Assembly (NCBI RefSeq): GCF_029360585.1 | Contig: NZ_JAQZSJ010000016.1 | Span: 1-50,150, forward strand | Source of the DNA: Cohnella caldifontis | Lineage (GTDB): Bacteria > Bacillota > Bacilli > Paenibacillales > Paenibacillaceae | Direction: 5' to 3' | Length of the DNA: 50,150 bases | In this document: in pieces, positions 17,162 through 27,594 of the stretch | Layout: every line of letters starts with the position of its first letter | Numbering within the stretch: position 1 is the first letter of the stretch | Program-made: the position numbers and the translations under genes | The notes under the pieces: generated by a model | What the model saw: the letters and a program-made list of their open reading frames with translations, nothing else | What the model was told of the DNA's origin: nothing | Database searches by the model: none

Positions 17162-19375
17162 ATGGCGTGGCGGATCGCGAACCTGCTCCTGTTCCTCGCC
17201 GCGGGGGGTTATGCGTTGTACTTGTTCTATCAAACCGTGTACCGCCGATGGTTGTACATAAAGTTGGGAAAGCCGGCGGAGTTCAAGGGGCGGGGAGAGG
17301 GGCGGCTATCCGGGTTTCTCTCGCAGGTGTTCGGCCAGAAAAAGCTGCTCAAAGACCCGAAAAGCGGCCTGATGCACGTCGTCGTTTTTTACGGATTCAT
17401 TATCCTGCAGTTCGGCGCGTTGGACTTGATTCTCAAGGGGCTAACCGGCGGCAAGCATCTACCGCTGCCCGCATACGAAACGTTCGGCCTGCTCCAGGAA
17501 ATCACGGTATTCCTCGTGCTGGCCGCCATGGCGTACGCCGCCTACCGCCGCTACGGAGAGAAGCTCGCGCGCCTGAAAAGAGGCTGGAAGCCCAGCATCG
17601 TCCTTTTCTTCATCCTGTTCCTGATGTTGTCCGTGCTGCTCTCGCTCGGCTTCGAACGCCTATGGCTCGGCCTCCCTGAGCTGTCGGGATACGCCCCGTT
17701 GTCCTCTCTGATCGCGGCACTCTTCGCAGGTATCTCCGCCCAAGCGGCCCAAGCCGCCTTTTACGCGTTTTGGTGGATGCATTTGCTCACTCTGCTTGCT
17801 TTCCTGGTCTACGTTCCGCAATCGAAGCATTTTCATATTCTGACCGCCCCCGTCAACCTCTGGTTCCGCCGCAGGGAGCCGCCCGGCCGGCTCCGCAGAC
17901 TCGACCTGGAAGATGAAGAGGCGGAGTCGTTCGGCGCCGGCAAAATCGAGGATTTCACGCGGAAACAGATGCTCGACTTCTACGCCTGCGTGGAGTGCGG
18001 GCGATGCACCGACGCCTGCCCGGCTTCGAATACGGGGAAAGCGCTGTCGCCGATGCACCTGATCACGAAGCTGCGGGACCACCTGACGGAGAAAGGCGCG
18101 GCGGTCACCGGCAAATCCCCCTGGGTGCCGGAATTCGCGTTCGCGGCAGACGGAACGACGAAAGCGCAAATTCATTCCCTAACGCCAGCGGCCGCACACG
18201 TCCCCGAATGGACTCCCGCCTCCCCCGTCACCGACATCCGGCCTACGCTCGTTTGGCAGAAAGCCGCATGGGCCGAAACGGCGAGCGCGGGCAAAAGGCC
18301 GGAAGACCTCGAGCTGATCGGCGACGTCATGACCGAGGCGGAAATCTGGGCCTGCACGACGTGCCGCAACTGCGAGGACCAGTGCCCCGTCGGCAACGAG
18401 CACGTCGACAAGATCGTGGACCTGCGCCGCCATCTCGTGCTCATGCAAGGCAGCCTTCCGGCCGAAGGCCAGCGGGCGCTGCAAAACATCGAACGCCAAG
18501 GCAACCCTTGGGGCCTCAGCCGGAGCGACCGCGCCAAGTGGACGGGTGAGATCGAAGGGATCCCCGTCCCGACGGTCAAGGAGAACCCCGGTTTCGAGTA
18601 CTTGTTTTTCGTGGGCTCCATGGGCTCGTACGACCAGCGCAGCCGCCGAGTTTCCCGCGCGTTCGCCCGCCTGCTGAACGAAGCCGGGGTCAGTTTCGCG
18701 ATTCTCGGCAACGAGGAGAGGAACTCGGGAGACACGCCGCGCCGGATGGGCAACGAAATGCTGTTCCAGCAGCTGGCGGCCGAGAACATCGAGACGTTCC
18801 GCAAGCACAACGTGCGCAAAATCGTCACCGCCTGCCCGCATACGTTCAACACGTTCAAAAACGAATACCCCGAGTTCGGCCTGGAGGGCGTCGAGGTGCT
18901 CCATCATACGCAGCTGCTGGACCGCCTCCTCCGGGAGGGCCGCCTGATCCCCCGCCATGAAGTGAAGGAGCGCGTGACGTATCACGATTCCTGCTACCTC
19001 GGCCGTTACAACGGCGTTTACGACGAACCCCGCCGCATCCTGCGAGCCATCCCCGGCGTCGAGCTGGCGGAAATGGCCCGAAGCCGCGAGAACGGCATGT
19101 GCTGCGGCGCCGGCGGCGGCCGGATGTGGATGGAAGAGACCTTCGGCAAACGAGTGAACGAGGCCCGCGCCGAACAGGCGCTCGAAGTTCGGCCGACCGT
19201 CATCGGCAGCGCCTGCCCCTACTGCCTCACGATGATGGAGGACGGGACGAAAACGAAGGAAATCGGCGAACGGGTCAAAGCGAAGGACGTCGCGGAGCTG
19301 CTGGAGTCGTCCGTGTTCGGCGATCGCCCGATCCGCCAGCCGAACCGAAACTTGAACGGGAGGTTGGAGAGATGA
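17162..19375 (+). CDS. fadF: FadF-like membrane Fe-S oxidoreductase (ETF:quinone type)
   Basis: 737 residues with several N-terminal membrane helices (from about residue 4; roughly five in the first 230, nitrate-reductase-gamma/DUF3395-like). These are followed by two 4Fe-4S motifs: CVECGRCTDACP near 276 and CTTCRNCEDQCP near 398. A C-terminal heterodisulfide-reductase-type pair of CCG-like domains carries HDSCYLGR and MCCGAGGG near 647. It probably takes electrons from EtfAB and reduces menaquinone. ATG 17162 is preferred because AAAGG lies 9 bases upstream. The frame is open back to 17030, but that part runs into repeat array C. Its stop overlaps the fadN start (ATGA). Confidence 0.88.
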   Translation: MAWRIANLLLFLAAGGYALYLFYQTVYRRWLYIKLGKPAEFKGRGEGRLSGFLSQVFGQKKLLKDPKSGLMHVVVFYGFIILQFGALDLILKGLTGGKHLPLPAYETFGLLQEITVFLVLAAMAYAAYRRYGEKLARLKRGWKPSIVLFFILFLMLSVLLSLGFERLWLGLPELSGYAPLSSLIAALFAGISAQAAQAAFYAFWWMHLLTLLAFLVYVPQSKHFHILTAPVNLWFRRREPPGRLRRLDLEDEEAESFGAGKIEDFTRKQMLDFYACVECGRCTDACPASNTGKALSPMHLITKLRDHLTEKGAAVTGKSPWVPEFAFAADGTTKAQIHSLTPAAAHVPEWTPASPVTDIRPTLVWQKAAWAETASAGKRPEDLELIGDVMTEAEIWACTTCRNCEDQCPVGNEHVDKIVDLRRHLVLMQGSLPAEGQRALQNIERQGNPWGLSRSDRAKWTGEIEGIPVPTVKENPGFEYLFFVGSMGSYDQRSRRVSRAFARLLNEAGVSFAILGNEERNSGDTPRRMGNEMLFQQLAAENIETFRKHNVRKIVTACPHTFNTFKNEYPEFGLEGVEVLHHTQLLDRLLREGRLIPRHEVKERVTYHDSCYLGRYNGVYDEPRRILRAIPGVELAEMARSRENGMCCGAGGGRMWMEETFGKRVNEARAEQALEVRPTVIGSACPYCLTMMEDGTKTKEIGERVKAKDVAELLESSVFGDRPIRQPNRNLNGRLER

Positions 19376-21771
19376 ACAAACCGATTCGCCGGGCGGCCGT
19401 CATCGGCTCCGGAATCATGGGGTCCGGCATCGCCGCCCATCTCGCGAACGCGGGCATTCCCTGTCTGCTGCTGGACGTCGTGCCGAAGCAGCCGACCGAG
19501 CAGGAGGCCGCCGAAGGACTCACGCCCGAGCATCCCGCCGTCCGCAACCGGCTCGCAACCGCCGCGATCGCCAAACTCCAAACGACGAATCCGCCCCCGC
19601 TCTACGACCCGGATTTCGCGGGCCGCATCACGCCGGGCAACCTCGAGGACGATCTCCCGAAAATCGCCGACGCGGATTGGGTTATCGAAGCCGTCGTGGA
19701 GAACCTCGCCGTCAAGCAAGAACTGCTCGCCCGGATCGAACGTTACTTACAGCCAGGTACCGTCGTCACCTCCAACACCTCGGGCATCTCGATCAACGCG
19801 ATGGCGGCGGGGCGCGGGGCGGAGTTCCGGAAACATTTCATGGGCACGCACTTTTTCAATCCGCCCCGGTACATGAAGCTGCTCGAAATCATCCCCGGCC
19901 GCGATACGGACCCGGCCCTCGTCGCCCGGATGAAGGCGTTCGGCGAGCGCGTGCTGGGCAAAGGCGTCGTGATCGCCAAAGATACGCCGAACTTCGTCGC
20001 CAATCGCATCGGCACGTACGGCTTGCTGGTCACGCTTCGGGAAATGGTGGAGAAAGGGTACGCGGTGGAGGAGGTAGACGCGGTCACCGGGCCGGCGCTC
20101 GGCCGCCCGAAGAGCGCGACGTTCCGCACGCTCGACCTCGTGGGGCTCGACACTTTCCGACATGTGGCGGACAACGTCAGGGAGAACGTAACGGACGAAG
20201 CGGAAAAAGCGGCGTTCGAGCCTCCCCAGGTGTTGATGGAAATGGTGGCGCGGGGGTGGCTCGGCGAAAAGAGCGGGCAAGGCTTTTACCGTAAATTGAA
20301 GGGGGCGGACGGCGGCAGCCGAATTCTGTCGCTGGACCTGGCCTCCCTCGAATACGGACCGCAGAAGAAACCGTCCGCGGGCTCGCTGGAAGCGGCGAAG
20401 CTGGCCAAGGGCGCCGCGGAGAAGACGAAAGCGCTGCTGGCCGGGGGCGACCGTTACTCCGAGCTGGCTTGGAACGTTCTGAAACGGGTGCTGGTCTACT
20501 CGGCGGCCAAAGTCGGGGAAATCGCCGATTCCGCGCTCGAGATCGACAACGCGATGAAATGGGGCTTCGGCTGGGAGCTCGGCCCGTTCGAGACTTGGGA
20601 CGCCATCGGACTCGTCCCCTCCGCCCAGAGAATGGAGCGGGAGGGGCTGGCGGTGCCCGCTTGGGTCAAGGATTGGATCGGCCAGGGCCATACGTCGTTC
20701 TACCGCAAGGACAACGGCTCGCGGTTCTATGTTCTGGATGGGAAATATGCTGAAGTCGAAGAACGGCCCGAGGTCATTTCTTTGCGCAGCTTGAAGGAGA
20801 AGGGCCGCACGGTCAAGGCGAACAGCGGCGCCAGCCTGATCGACTTGGGAGACGGCGTGGCTTGCCTCGAATTCCATTCGCCGAACAACGCGATCGGGGC
20901 CGATATCCTGTCGATGATCACGCAGAGCGTCGAGGAAGTCCGCCGCAACTACGAAGGGCTCGTCGTCGCGAACCAGGGGAAAAACTTCTGCGTCGGCGCC
21001 AATCTGATGCTCCTGCTGATGGAGGCGCAGGACGGGGAATGGGACGAAGTCGACGCGATCATTCGGCGGTTCCAGCATACGATGTATCAATTGAAACGCC
21101 TCGATAAACCGGTCGTGGCGGCCCCGCACCGGATGACGCTGGGGGGCGGAGTCGAAGCCTGCATGCCGGCGGATCAGGTCATTGCCTCGGCCGAAACCTA
21201 TTACGGCCTCGTGGAGGTCGGCGTCGGGCTGATTCCGGCGGGAGGCGGCTGCAAGGAGTTCGCGCTGCGGGCCAGTCAAAACGCGCGGCTTCCCGAAGCG
21301 GACCTGCAGCCGCTTCTGAACCAAACGTTCGAGACGATCGGTTTGGCCAAAGTGTCCTCGAGCGGGCACGACGCGAAAAAACTGGGGTACTTAAGGCCGA
21401 CGGACCGCGTGCTGCTGAACCAGGACCATTTGATCTTCGAGGCCAAACAGGCCGTACAACGTATGGCGCAAGCCGGTTACGAGCCGATCCCGGAGGAGAA
21501 GATCCGCGTCGTCGGCGCGGAGGGCAAGGCGGTCATGCAGCTGGGCGCCATCGCGATGCGGGAGAGCGGATACATCAGCGACCACGACCTGAAAATCGCG
21601 AAAAAGCTCGCGCACGTGCTGGCCGGCGGAGACGTGCCCGCGGGGACGCTGGTGACCGAGGCGTATTTGCTGGATCTGGAGCGCGAAGCCTTTCTCAGCC
21701 TGTGCGGGGAACCGAAAACGCAGCAGCGCATGCAGCACATGCTGGCCAAAGGCAAGCCGCTTCGCAATTAA
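19372..21771 (+). CDS. fadN: 3-hydroxyacyl-CoA dehydrogenase / enoyl-CoA hydratase fusion
   Basis: 799 residues from ATG 19372, like B. subtilis FadN (about 789). The N-terminal Rossmann domain carries [17 protein letters not shown] at 12-28, then [17 protein letters not shown] and the dehydrogenase C-terminal domain. From about residue 480 there is a crotonase fold with [13 protein letters not shown] and [12 protein letters not shown]. This order (dehydrogenase before hydratase) is the reverse of E. coli FadB. It catalyses the two middle steps of beta-oxidation in the cytoplasm and partners the thiolase FadA next to it. The much longer upstream frame lies inside fadF and is rejected. Confidence 0.95.
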   Translation: MNKPIRRAAVIGSGIMGSGIAAHLANAGIPCLLLDVVPKQPTEQEAAEGLTPEHPAVRNRLATAAIAKLQTTNPPPLYDPDFAGRITPGNLEDDLPKIADADWVIEAVVENLAVKQELLARIERYLQPGTVVTSNTSGISINAMAAGRGAEFRKHFMGTHFFNPPRYMKLLEIIPGRDTDPALVARMKAFGERVLGKGVVIAKDTPNFVANRIGTYGLLVTLREMVEKGYAVEEVDAVTGPALGRPKSATFRTLDLVGLDTFRHVADNVRENVTDEAEKAAFEPPQVLMEMVARGWLGEKSGQGFYRKLKGADGGSRILSLDLASLEYGPQKKPSAGSLEAAKLAKGAAEKTKALLAGGDRYSELAWNVLKRVLVYSAAKVGEIADSALEIDNAMKWGFGWELGPFETWDAIGLVPSAQRMEREGLAVPAWVKDWIGQGHTSFYRKDNGSRFYVLDGKYAEVEERPEVISLRSLKEKGRTVKANSGASLIDLGDGVACLEFHSPNNAIGADILSMITQSVEEVRRNYEGLVVANQGKNFCVGANLMLLLMEAQDGEWDEVDAIIRRFQHTMYQLKRLDKPVVAAPHRMTLGGGVEACMPADQVIASAETYYGLVEVGVGLIPAGGGCKEFALRASQNARLPEADLQPLLNQTFETIGLAKVSSSGHDAKKLGYLRPTDRVLLNQDHLIFEAKQAVQRMAQAGYEPIPEEKIRVVGAEGKAVMQLGAIAMRESGYISDHDLKIAKKLAHVLAGGDVPAGTLVTEAYLLDLEREAFLSLCGEPKTQQRMQHMLAKGKPLRN

Positions 21772-21793
21772 TGGGCAGGGGAGGGGACGAAGC

Positions 21794-22978
21794 GTGAGAG
21801 AAGCCGTAATCGTGACCATTGTCCGGACCGCGGTCGGCAAAGCGAAGAAGGGCGGCCTCGCGCAGACGCGCGCGGACGATCTGGGCAAAGCCGTACTGGA
21901 GGCGGTCGTCGAGCGGACGCCCGGCCTCGCCAAGGAGGACGTCGAAGACGTCATCATCGGCTGCGCGATGCCGGAGGGCGAGCAGGGGTTGAATTTCGCC
22001 CGGATCATGTCGCTGTACGCCGGGTTCCCGTGCACGGTTCCGGCGCTCACCGTGAACCGGTTCTGCTCGTCGGGACTGCAGTCCATCGCTTTCGCCGCGG
22101 AGCGCATCATGCTTGGCCACGCCGACGTCGTCATCGCCGGAGGCGTGGAGAGCATGAGCCACGTGCCGATGACGGGTTTTAAAATTTCGCCGAATCCGCG
22201 CATCGTCGAGGAGATGCCGGAGGTTTACATCGGCATGGGCCATACGGCGGAGAACGTGGCGGAGCGCTTCGGCGTGTCGCGGGAGGACCAGGACCGCTTC
22301 GCCCTCCGGTCCCACGAGAAGGCCGCGAAGGCGATCGCGGAGGGGCGGTTCAAGAACGAAATCGTGCCGATCCAGGCGGAACTGAAAAGCGTGGACGACC
22401 GGGGCAAGGTGCTCGCGAAATCGTTCGCGTTCGACACGGACGAAGGCGTGCGCGCGGACACCTCGCTGGAAGCGCTCGGCCGGCTGAAGCCGTCGTTCAA
22501 GCGGAACGGCACCGTGACGGCCGGCAACTCCTCGCAGATGAGCGACGGGGCGGCCGCGGCGGTGGTGATGAGCCGGGAGCGGGCCGAAGCGCTTGGCGCA
22601 GAGCCGCTGGCGACGTTCCGCTCCTTCGCGCTGGCGGGCGTGGAGCCGGAGATCATGGGCGTCGGGCCGGTCAAGGCGATCCCGAAAGCGCTCCGGATGG
22701 CCGGCATCGGCATGGACGACGTGCGGTTGTTCGAGATCAACGAAGCGTTCGCTTCGCAATGCCTCCACGTGATCCGCGAGCTCGGCATCGACGAAGAGAA
22801 GGTCAACGCGAACGGCGGCGCCATCGCCCTCGGGCATCCGCTCGGGTGTACGGGCACGAAGCTGTCGGCGACGCTGATTCACGAGCTCCGCAAGCGCGGC
22901 GGCGGATACGGCGTCGTCTCCATGTGCATCGGCGGCGGCATGGGCGCGGCGGGCGTGTTCGAGGTCCACGCCGGCTGA
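21794..22978 (+). CDS. fadA: Acetyl-CoA C-acyltransferase (thiolase)
   Basis: 394 residues from GTG 21794, with GGGGAGGGG upstream. It performs the thiolytic last step of beta-oxidation. The nucleophile is the C in [12 protein letters not shown] near 88; the catalytic H lies in [24 protein letters not shown] near 350, and the second C in SMCIGGGMG near 381. The length matches B. subtilis FadA. Lies 22 bp after fadN and 36 bp before fadE in the same operon. Confidence 0.96.
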   Translation: MREAVIVTIVRTAVGKAKKGGLAQTRADDLGKAVLEAVVERTPGLAKEDVEDVIIGCAMPEGEQGLNFARIMSLYAGFPCTVPALTVNRFCSSGLQSIAFAAERIMLGHADVVIAGGVESMSHVPMTGFKISPNPRIVEEMPEVYIGMGHTAENVAERFGVSREDQDRFALRSHEKAAKAIAEGRFKNEIVPIQAELKSVDDRGKVLAKSFAFDTDEGVRADTSLEALGRLKPSFKRNGTVTAGNSSQMSDGAAAAVVMSRERAEALGAEPLATFRSFALAGVEPEIMGVGPVKAIPKALRMAGIGMDDVRLFEINEAFASQCLHVIRELGIDEEKVNANGGAIALGHPLGCTGTKLSATLIHELRKRGGGYGVVSMCIGGGMGAAGVFEVHAG

Positions 22979-23014
22979 ACCGGATTTCATCCCCATAAGC
23001 AGGAGGGATTCGCG

Positions 23015-24802
23015 ATGGGCAAGGCGACGGCAACCGGCAAAATCCTGGGCGGCAGCTTCATCCTCGAGGACATCGACAGCTCCCGGATCGTCACGCCGGA
23101 AGATTTTACCGAGGAACACCGCATGATCGCGCAGACGACGGAAGACTTCGTCGAGGCGGAGATCGTGCCGCACGACGAGGTGATCGAGAAGCTGAACTAC
23201 GAGCTGACGGTGGAGAAGCTGCGCAAAGCCGGCGAGACCGGCCTGCTCGGCGCCGACGTGCCGGAAGCGTACGGCGGCCTCGGCCTCGACAAGATCAGCT
23301 CCACGCTGATCAGCGAGCGCATGACGAAGGCGTCCTCGTTCGCTCTCTCGGCAGGCGCCCACGTCGGCATCGGCACGCTTCCGATCGTCTATTTCGGCAC
23401 CGAAGAGCAGAAGCGCAAATACCTCCCGCAGCTCGCGACCGGGGAGAAGCTGGCGGCCTACTGCCTGACCGAGCCGTCTTCCGGCTCCGACGCGCAAGGC
23501 GCCAAGACGACGGCGACCCCGACGGAAGACGGCCGGTTCTACGTTCTGAACGGAACGAAGCAGTTCATTACGAATGCGGGATTCGCGGACGTGTTTATCG
23601 TGTACACCAAGGTGAACGGCACCGATTTCAGCACGTTCATCGTGGAGCGGACGATGCCCGGCGTCAGCGTTGGGCCGGAGGAGAAAAAGATGGGCATCAA
23701 GGGCTCGTCCACCCGCCCGCTCATTCTCGAAGACGTCCGGGTGCCGGCCGAAAACCTGCTGTGGGAGGTCGGCAAAGGGCACCTCATCGCCTTCAACATC
23801 CTCAACATCGGCCGCTTCAAGCTGGCCGCAGGCTGCCTCGGCGCCTCCAAGAACGCCATCGAGCTTTCGTCGAAGTACGCCAACCAGCGCGCGCAGTTCG
23901 GCCGTCCGATCTCCTCGTTCCCGCTGATCGGCAAGAAGCTGGCCGAGATGAACGTCCGGACTTACGCGCTGGAGAGCATGGTATACCGCACGGCGGGGCT
24001 TTTCGACGAAGGGCTGGCGGAGGTCGATCCCGCGGCGGACAACGTCGGCTTGCAGGCCGCCAAGGCGATCGCCGAGTACCAGCTGGAATGCTCGATCAAC
24101 AAGGTGTTCGGCTCCGAGACGCTCGACTTCGTCGCGGACGAAGGCGTGCAGATCCACGGGGGTTACGGCTATATCCAGGACTACAAAATCGAACGGATTT
24201 ACCGGGACTCGCGCATCAACCGCATTTTCGAAGGCACGAACGAAATCAATCGCCTGCTCATTCCGGGAGCGCTGATCAAGCGCGCCATGAAAGGCGAGCT
24301 GCCGCTTCTAGAGAAGGCGATGTCGTTGCAATCCGAACTCCTGGAGCTGATCCCGGGGCAGACGTTCGAGGGCGTGCTGGAGCAGGAAACGCACCTAACG
24401 GGCATGGCCAAGAAAATTTTCCTGATGGTCGGCGCCGGGGCCGTGCAGAAATACCAGCTCAAGCTGGAGCGGGAACAAGAAATCCTGGCGCGCCTCGCCG
24501 ACATGATGATCGCCGTGTTCGCGATGGAGAGCGCGCTGCTGCGGACCCGCAAGCTCATCGGGAAGGGAGGGGGAGAGAAAGCGAGCCATGCGATCGACAT
24601 GACGGCGGTGTTCGTCCACGAAGAATTCGAGCGCGTCGAGTCGTGGGCCAAGGAGGCGCTTTCGGCGATGGAGGAAGGAGACCTGCTGCGGACCCAGTTG
24701 TCCGTCTTGAAGAAGCTGACCCGGAGGACGCCGATCGATACCGTCGCGCTCAAACGGAAAATCGCGGCCAAAGTGATCGAAGCGGAGAAGTACGTCGTGT
24801 GA
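23015..24802 (+). CDS. fadE: Acyl-CoA dehydrogenase
   Basis: 595 residues, matching B. subtilis FadE (594), so longer than classic 380-residue acyl-CoA dehydrogenases because of a C-terminal extension of about 190 residues. FAD contacts YCLTEPSSGSDAQGAKT near 149 and GIKGSSTRPLILEDVRVP near 227; the C-terminal signature is GGYGYIQDYKIERIYRDSR, and the likely catalytic glutamate is in RIFEGTNEI near 410. It makes the first double bond and gives electrons to EtfAB, encoded just across the divergent region. The ATG follows CAGGAGGG. Confidence 0.95.
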   Translation: MGKATATGKILGGSFILEDIDSSRIVTPEDFTEEHRMIAQTTEDFVEAEIVPHDEVIEKLNYELTVEKLRKAGETGLLGADVPEAYGGLGLDKISSTLISERMTKASSFALSAGAHVGIGTLPIVYFGTEEQKRKYLPQLATGEKLAAYCLTEPSSGSDAQGAKTTATPTEDGRFYVLNGTKQFITNAGFADVFIVYTKVNGTDFSTFIVERTMPGVSVGPEEKKMGIKGSSTRPLILEDVRVPAENLLWEVGKGHLIAFNILNIGRFKLAAGCLGASKNAIELSSKYANQRAQFGRPISSFPLIGKKLAEMNVRTYALESMVYRTAGLFDEGLAEVDPAADNVGLQAAKAIAEYQLECSINKVFGSETLDFVADEGVQIHGGYGYIQDYKIERIYRDSRINRIFEGTNEINRLLIPGALIKRAMKGELPLLEKAMSLQSELLELIPGQTFEGVLEQETHLTGMAKKIFLMVGAGAVQKYQLKLEREQEILARLADMMIAVFAMESALLRTRKLIGKGGGEKASHAIDMTAVFVHEEFERVESWAKEALSAMEEGDLLRTQLSVLKKLTRRTPIDTVALKRKIAAKVIEAEKYVV

Positions 24803-24840
24803 CCGGTTTTACACACTGTGGGTAGAATGGGGTGACCGCC

Positions 24841-26520
24841 ATGCCGAGTCAACCTTGGCTCCGCCACTACCCCGCGGAAGTTCCCCCGACCTACCGGTAC
24901 CCGAAACGCAACCTGGCATCGTTTCTCATCGACTCCGCGGAGGCTTATCCGAATCGGACGGCCCTCGAATTCATGGGGAAAAAAATCTCCTACTCCTCGC
25001 TGCTGCGTTCGGCGCGCCGCTTCGCGAACGCCCTGCTCCGGCTGGGCATTCGCAAAGGCGACCGCGTCGCCGTCATGCTGCCGAATTGCCCGCAAGCCGT
25101 TATCGCCTATTACGGCACGCTCATGATGGGCGGAGTCGTCGTGATGACGAATCCGCTCTACGTGCCGCGCGAGCTGGAGCACCAGCTGGCGGACGCGGAC
25201 GTCCGCGCGATCGTGACGCTGGACGCGCTGCTTAAGCGCGTCCGTGACGCGACGGCAGAGCGCCCGCTCGAACGCGTCATCGTCACCTCCGTCGCGGACT
25301 ACTTGCCTTTTCCCCTCAACCTCCTCTATGGCCTCAAGCAAAGAAGAGAAGGAACGGCCGTAAACGTATCCTACGACGACAAAGTCCGCTCTTTTCGCGA
25401 GTTGCTGGCCGTATCCGGCGAGGATCCCGTCGAGGTCCATATGGACCCCGAGCGCGAACTGGCCCTCCTTCAATACACCGGCGGGACGACGGGTTTGGCC
25501 AAAGGGGTGATGCTGACCCATGCCAATCTGGTCGCGAACACGATCCAGAGCCGCCTGTGGTGCCATAAAGCCGGGCAGGCCAAGGAGAGGTATTTGGCCG
25601 CGCTGCCTTTCTTTCACGTGTTCGGGCTCACTTGCCTGCTGAACCTGGGGATCTACACCGCCGGCACGTTGATCCTGGTGCCCCGGTTCGAAATCGATCG
25701 GGTGCTGGACACGATCCGGAAGCGGAAGCCGACCGTATTCCCGGGCGCCCCGACGATGTATATCGCGGTCATCAACCATCCGCGAATCTCGCGCTTCAAC
25801 CTCTCGTCCATCGAGATGTGCATCAGCGGGGCGGCGCCGCTGCCGCTTCACGTGCAGGAGCGTTTCGAAGCGTTGACGGGCGGCCGGTTGATCGAAGGTT
25901 ACGGATTGACCGAAGCCTCTCCGGTGACGCATGCCAACAACATTTGGGGGAAACGCAAACACGGCTCCATCGGCATTCCGTTCCCCGACACGGATGCCCG
26001 CATCGTCAAGCCGGGCACGTTCGAGGACGCGGAGCCGGGCGAAATCGGCGAGCTTGCGGTACGCGGTCCGCAGGTGATGCAAGGGTATTGGAAGCGGCCG
26101 GAAGAGACCGCCAAAATCCTGCAAGACGGCTGGCTGCTGACCGGAGATCTGGGGCGGATGGACGAAGACGGCTTTTTCTATATTTTGGACCGGAGCAAAG
26201 ACTTGATCATCGCCGGGGGCTACAACGTTTACCCGCGGGAAGTGGAGGAAGTGCTCTACGGGCACCCGGACGTGGAGGAAGCCGCCGTGGCCGGCATCGC
26301 CGACCCGTACCGGGGCGAGACGGTCAAGGCCTATATCGTGCTGAAACCCGGCGCCGACGCGACCGCGGACGATCTGAAAATCTGGTGCAAGGAGCGGCTG
26401 GCGGCTTACAAAGTCCCGAAGCTGTACGAAATCCGCGACAAGCTTCCGAAGACGATGGCCGGCAAAGTCTTGCGCCGCAAGTTAATCGAGGAAGAATCGG
26501 AGCAAGCCCCCAAGACGTAA
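24841..26520 (+). CDS. lcfA: Long-chain fatty acid-CoA ligase
   Basis: 559 residues from ATG 24841; GGGGTG lies 6 bases before. A GTG at 24832 in frame would add three residues. Activates fatty acids with ATP and CoA so they can enter the pathway encoded upstream. Adenylate-forming motifs: LQYTGGTTGLAKG near 211, FHVFGLT, YGLTEASP near 356, LLTGDLGRMDEDG near 431, and the C-terminal KTMAGKVLRRKL with the acyl-transfer lysine. Long-chain preference is inferred from the B. subtilis LcfA-like sequence and the context. Confidence 0.94.
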   Translation: MPSQPWLRHYPAEVPPTYRYPKRNLASFLIDSAEAYPNRTALEFMGKKISYSSLLRSARRFANALLRLGIRKGDRVAVMLPNCPQAVIAYYGTLMMGGVVVMTNPLYVPRELEHQLADADVRAIVTLDALLKRVRDATAERPLERVIVTSVADYLPFPLNLLYGLKQRREGTAVNVSYDDKVRSFRELLAVSGEDPVEVHMDPERELALLQYTGGTTGLAKGVMLTHANLVANTIQSRLWCHKAGQAKERYLAALPFFHVFGLTCLLNLGIYTAGTLILVPRFEIDRVLDTIRKRKPTVFPGAPTMYIAVINHPRISRFNLSSIEMCISGAAPLPLHVQERFEALTGGRLIEGYGLTEASPVTHANNIWGKRKHGSIGIPFPDTDARIVKPGTFEDAEPGEIGELAVRGPQVMQGYWKRPEETAKILQDGWLLTGDLGRMDEDGFFYILDRSKDLIIAGGYNVYPREVEEVLYGHPDVEEAAVAGIADPYRGETVKAYIVLKPGADATADDLKIWCKERLAAYKVPKLYEIRDKLPKTMAGKVLRRKLIEEESEQAPKT

Positions 26521-26554
26521 GGCAGGGCTGCGGAGAGAAAGGTGGGCTTCACCG

Positions 26555-27154
26555 ATGGAGAGGGAGAAACCGTCTGAAAGGCTAGAAATCCCTAAAGAGC
26601 CGGGACAATCCGGCAACCCCCTGCAATCCGCAAACGACCAACAGTCGTCAAATCGCGATGGATCCGCAGATTCCCAACAATCGTCACCTCCCGATCAATC
26701 GGCAAACTCTCAACAATCAGCGGAAATCGAACCCGCGGCTATTCCTTTGGCGGAACGATTGGCGGTGTGGGGAGCGGCGGCCGAGCCGACCTTCTGGGGT
26801 TACCTCGGCTGCAAGGTCGAGTCGGCGGACGAACGGCAGGTGACCGTTGCGCTGGAGATTCAGCCCCATCACCTGAATATGATCGGCATCCTTCACGGAG
26901 GCGTTCATGCGACGTTGATCGATTCGGCGATGGGCCTGATCGCGATGATCGCCAGACCGACGGATAAGGTCGTGACGACCAACCTGAACCTGCATTATGC
27001 CGCGCCGATCTCGATAGGGCGCATCCTCGTCGTCGCGGAGCCGGTTCACGCGTCCCGCAAGACGATCCACGCCCAGGCGAGCGTGCGGACGGAGAGCGGG
27101 GAGCTGCTCGCCTTCGGCACGGGGACGTTCCGGGTGATCGAACGGAAAAACTGA
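26555..27154 (+). CDS. PaaI-type hotdog thioesterase with low-complexity N-terminus
   Basis: 199 residues. The last 130 or so form a hotdog domain with the helix motif HHLNMIGILHGGVHATLIDS, where the HGG and following D/E-type positions are catalytic in PaaI-like thioesterases. It probably hydrolyses acyl- or aryl-CoA, releasing CoA when the pathway backs up. The first 65 residues are odd: rich in Q, S, N, D and P, with imperfect repeats such as QSANDQQSSN, GSADSQQSSP and DQSANSQQSA, likely disordered and absent from ordinary family members. ATG 26555 has AAAGGTGGG upstream; an internal TTG near 26751 would give a normal-length enzyme. Last gene of the fad operon. Confidence 0.82.
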   Translation: MEREKPSERLEIPKEPGQSGNPLQSANDQQSSNRDGSADSQQSSPPDQSANSQQSAEIEPAAIPLAERLAVWGAAAEPTFWGYLGCKVESADERQVTVALEIQPHHLNMIGILHGGVHATLIDSAMGLIAMIARPTDKVVTTNLNLHYAAPISIGRILVVAEPVHASRKTIHAQASVRTESGELLAFGTGTFRVIERKN

Positions 27155-27206
27155 GCGGGAGCGCCTGCCGCCGACTGCCGCAGATGAGGATGAGGGATGC
27201 GTTGAA

Positions 27207-27238
27207 ACGAAAAAAAGCCGCCGGCGCGGCTTTTTTTT
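27207..27238 (+). terminator. Terminator of the fad operon
   Basis: AAAAAAAGCCGC-CGGC-GCGGCTTTTTTTT: a perfect short GC stem with eight T on plus and a matching A run, so it could also act in reverse. It closes the ten-kilobase fadF-to-thioesterase unit. Confidence 0.93.
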
Positions 27239-27339
27239 GAAATATCACTGCCATGAAGATTTGGGGATATCCCCATGCGACTTCAACCTGTTATGGGGGG
27301 AGGTAAAATTGAGAAGGAGAATCGTTGGTGAAGCGCAAA

Positions 27340-27570
27340 GTGTACCTCTCAAAGGGAGGGCTAAGGGCTAAAATGCAGTTATTTTTTCTATTTCTCTCAA
27401 AATGAGATGACTAAAGGCCAATATACAATTCGCAGCGCTCGTCTCGGCGAAAAAATAAAGGATTGGCCTAGAATAAATGCATTCCGGCTCTTAGCTCGCC
27501 CCAAAAGGGGCAGAATGAGAGGACTAGTTGTATTTAAGCTCTTAGCGAGCACCCTTGCTTCATAAGGACG
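27340..27570. repeat. Degenerate tandem array with 51-56 bp period (array D)
   Basis: Recurring junctions GGGAGGGCTAAG (ends near 27365), GAGATGACTAAAG (27416), AAGGATTGGCCTAG (27471) and GAGAGGACTAG (27527) give offsets of about 51, 55 and 56 bp. Between them the units share a CTAAAATGCA-like start and a CTCAAAATGAGA-like hairpin near the end. No gene is seen in 27239-27714; the whole gap is this array, array E and short connecting DNA. Confidence 0.65.
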
Positions 27571-27594
27571 AGGGTGTCGTTTTACTTGTCTGCA

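Noticed and set aside
21695..24157. 820-codon minus-strand frame opposite fadA and fadE
   Set aside because: Spans two convincing plus-strand genes, is rich in R/D/H/A and matches no family; a codon-bias artefact.
24199..26265. 688-codon minus-strand frame opposite fadE and lcfA
   Set aside because: Same reason: antisense shadow created by GC-rich third positions.
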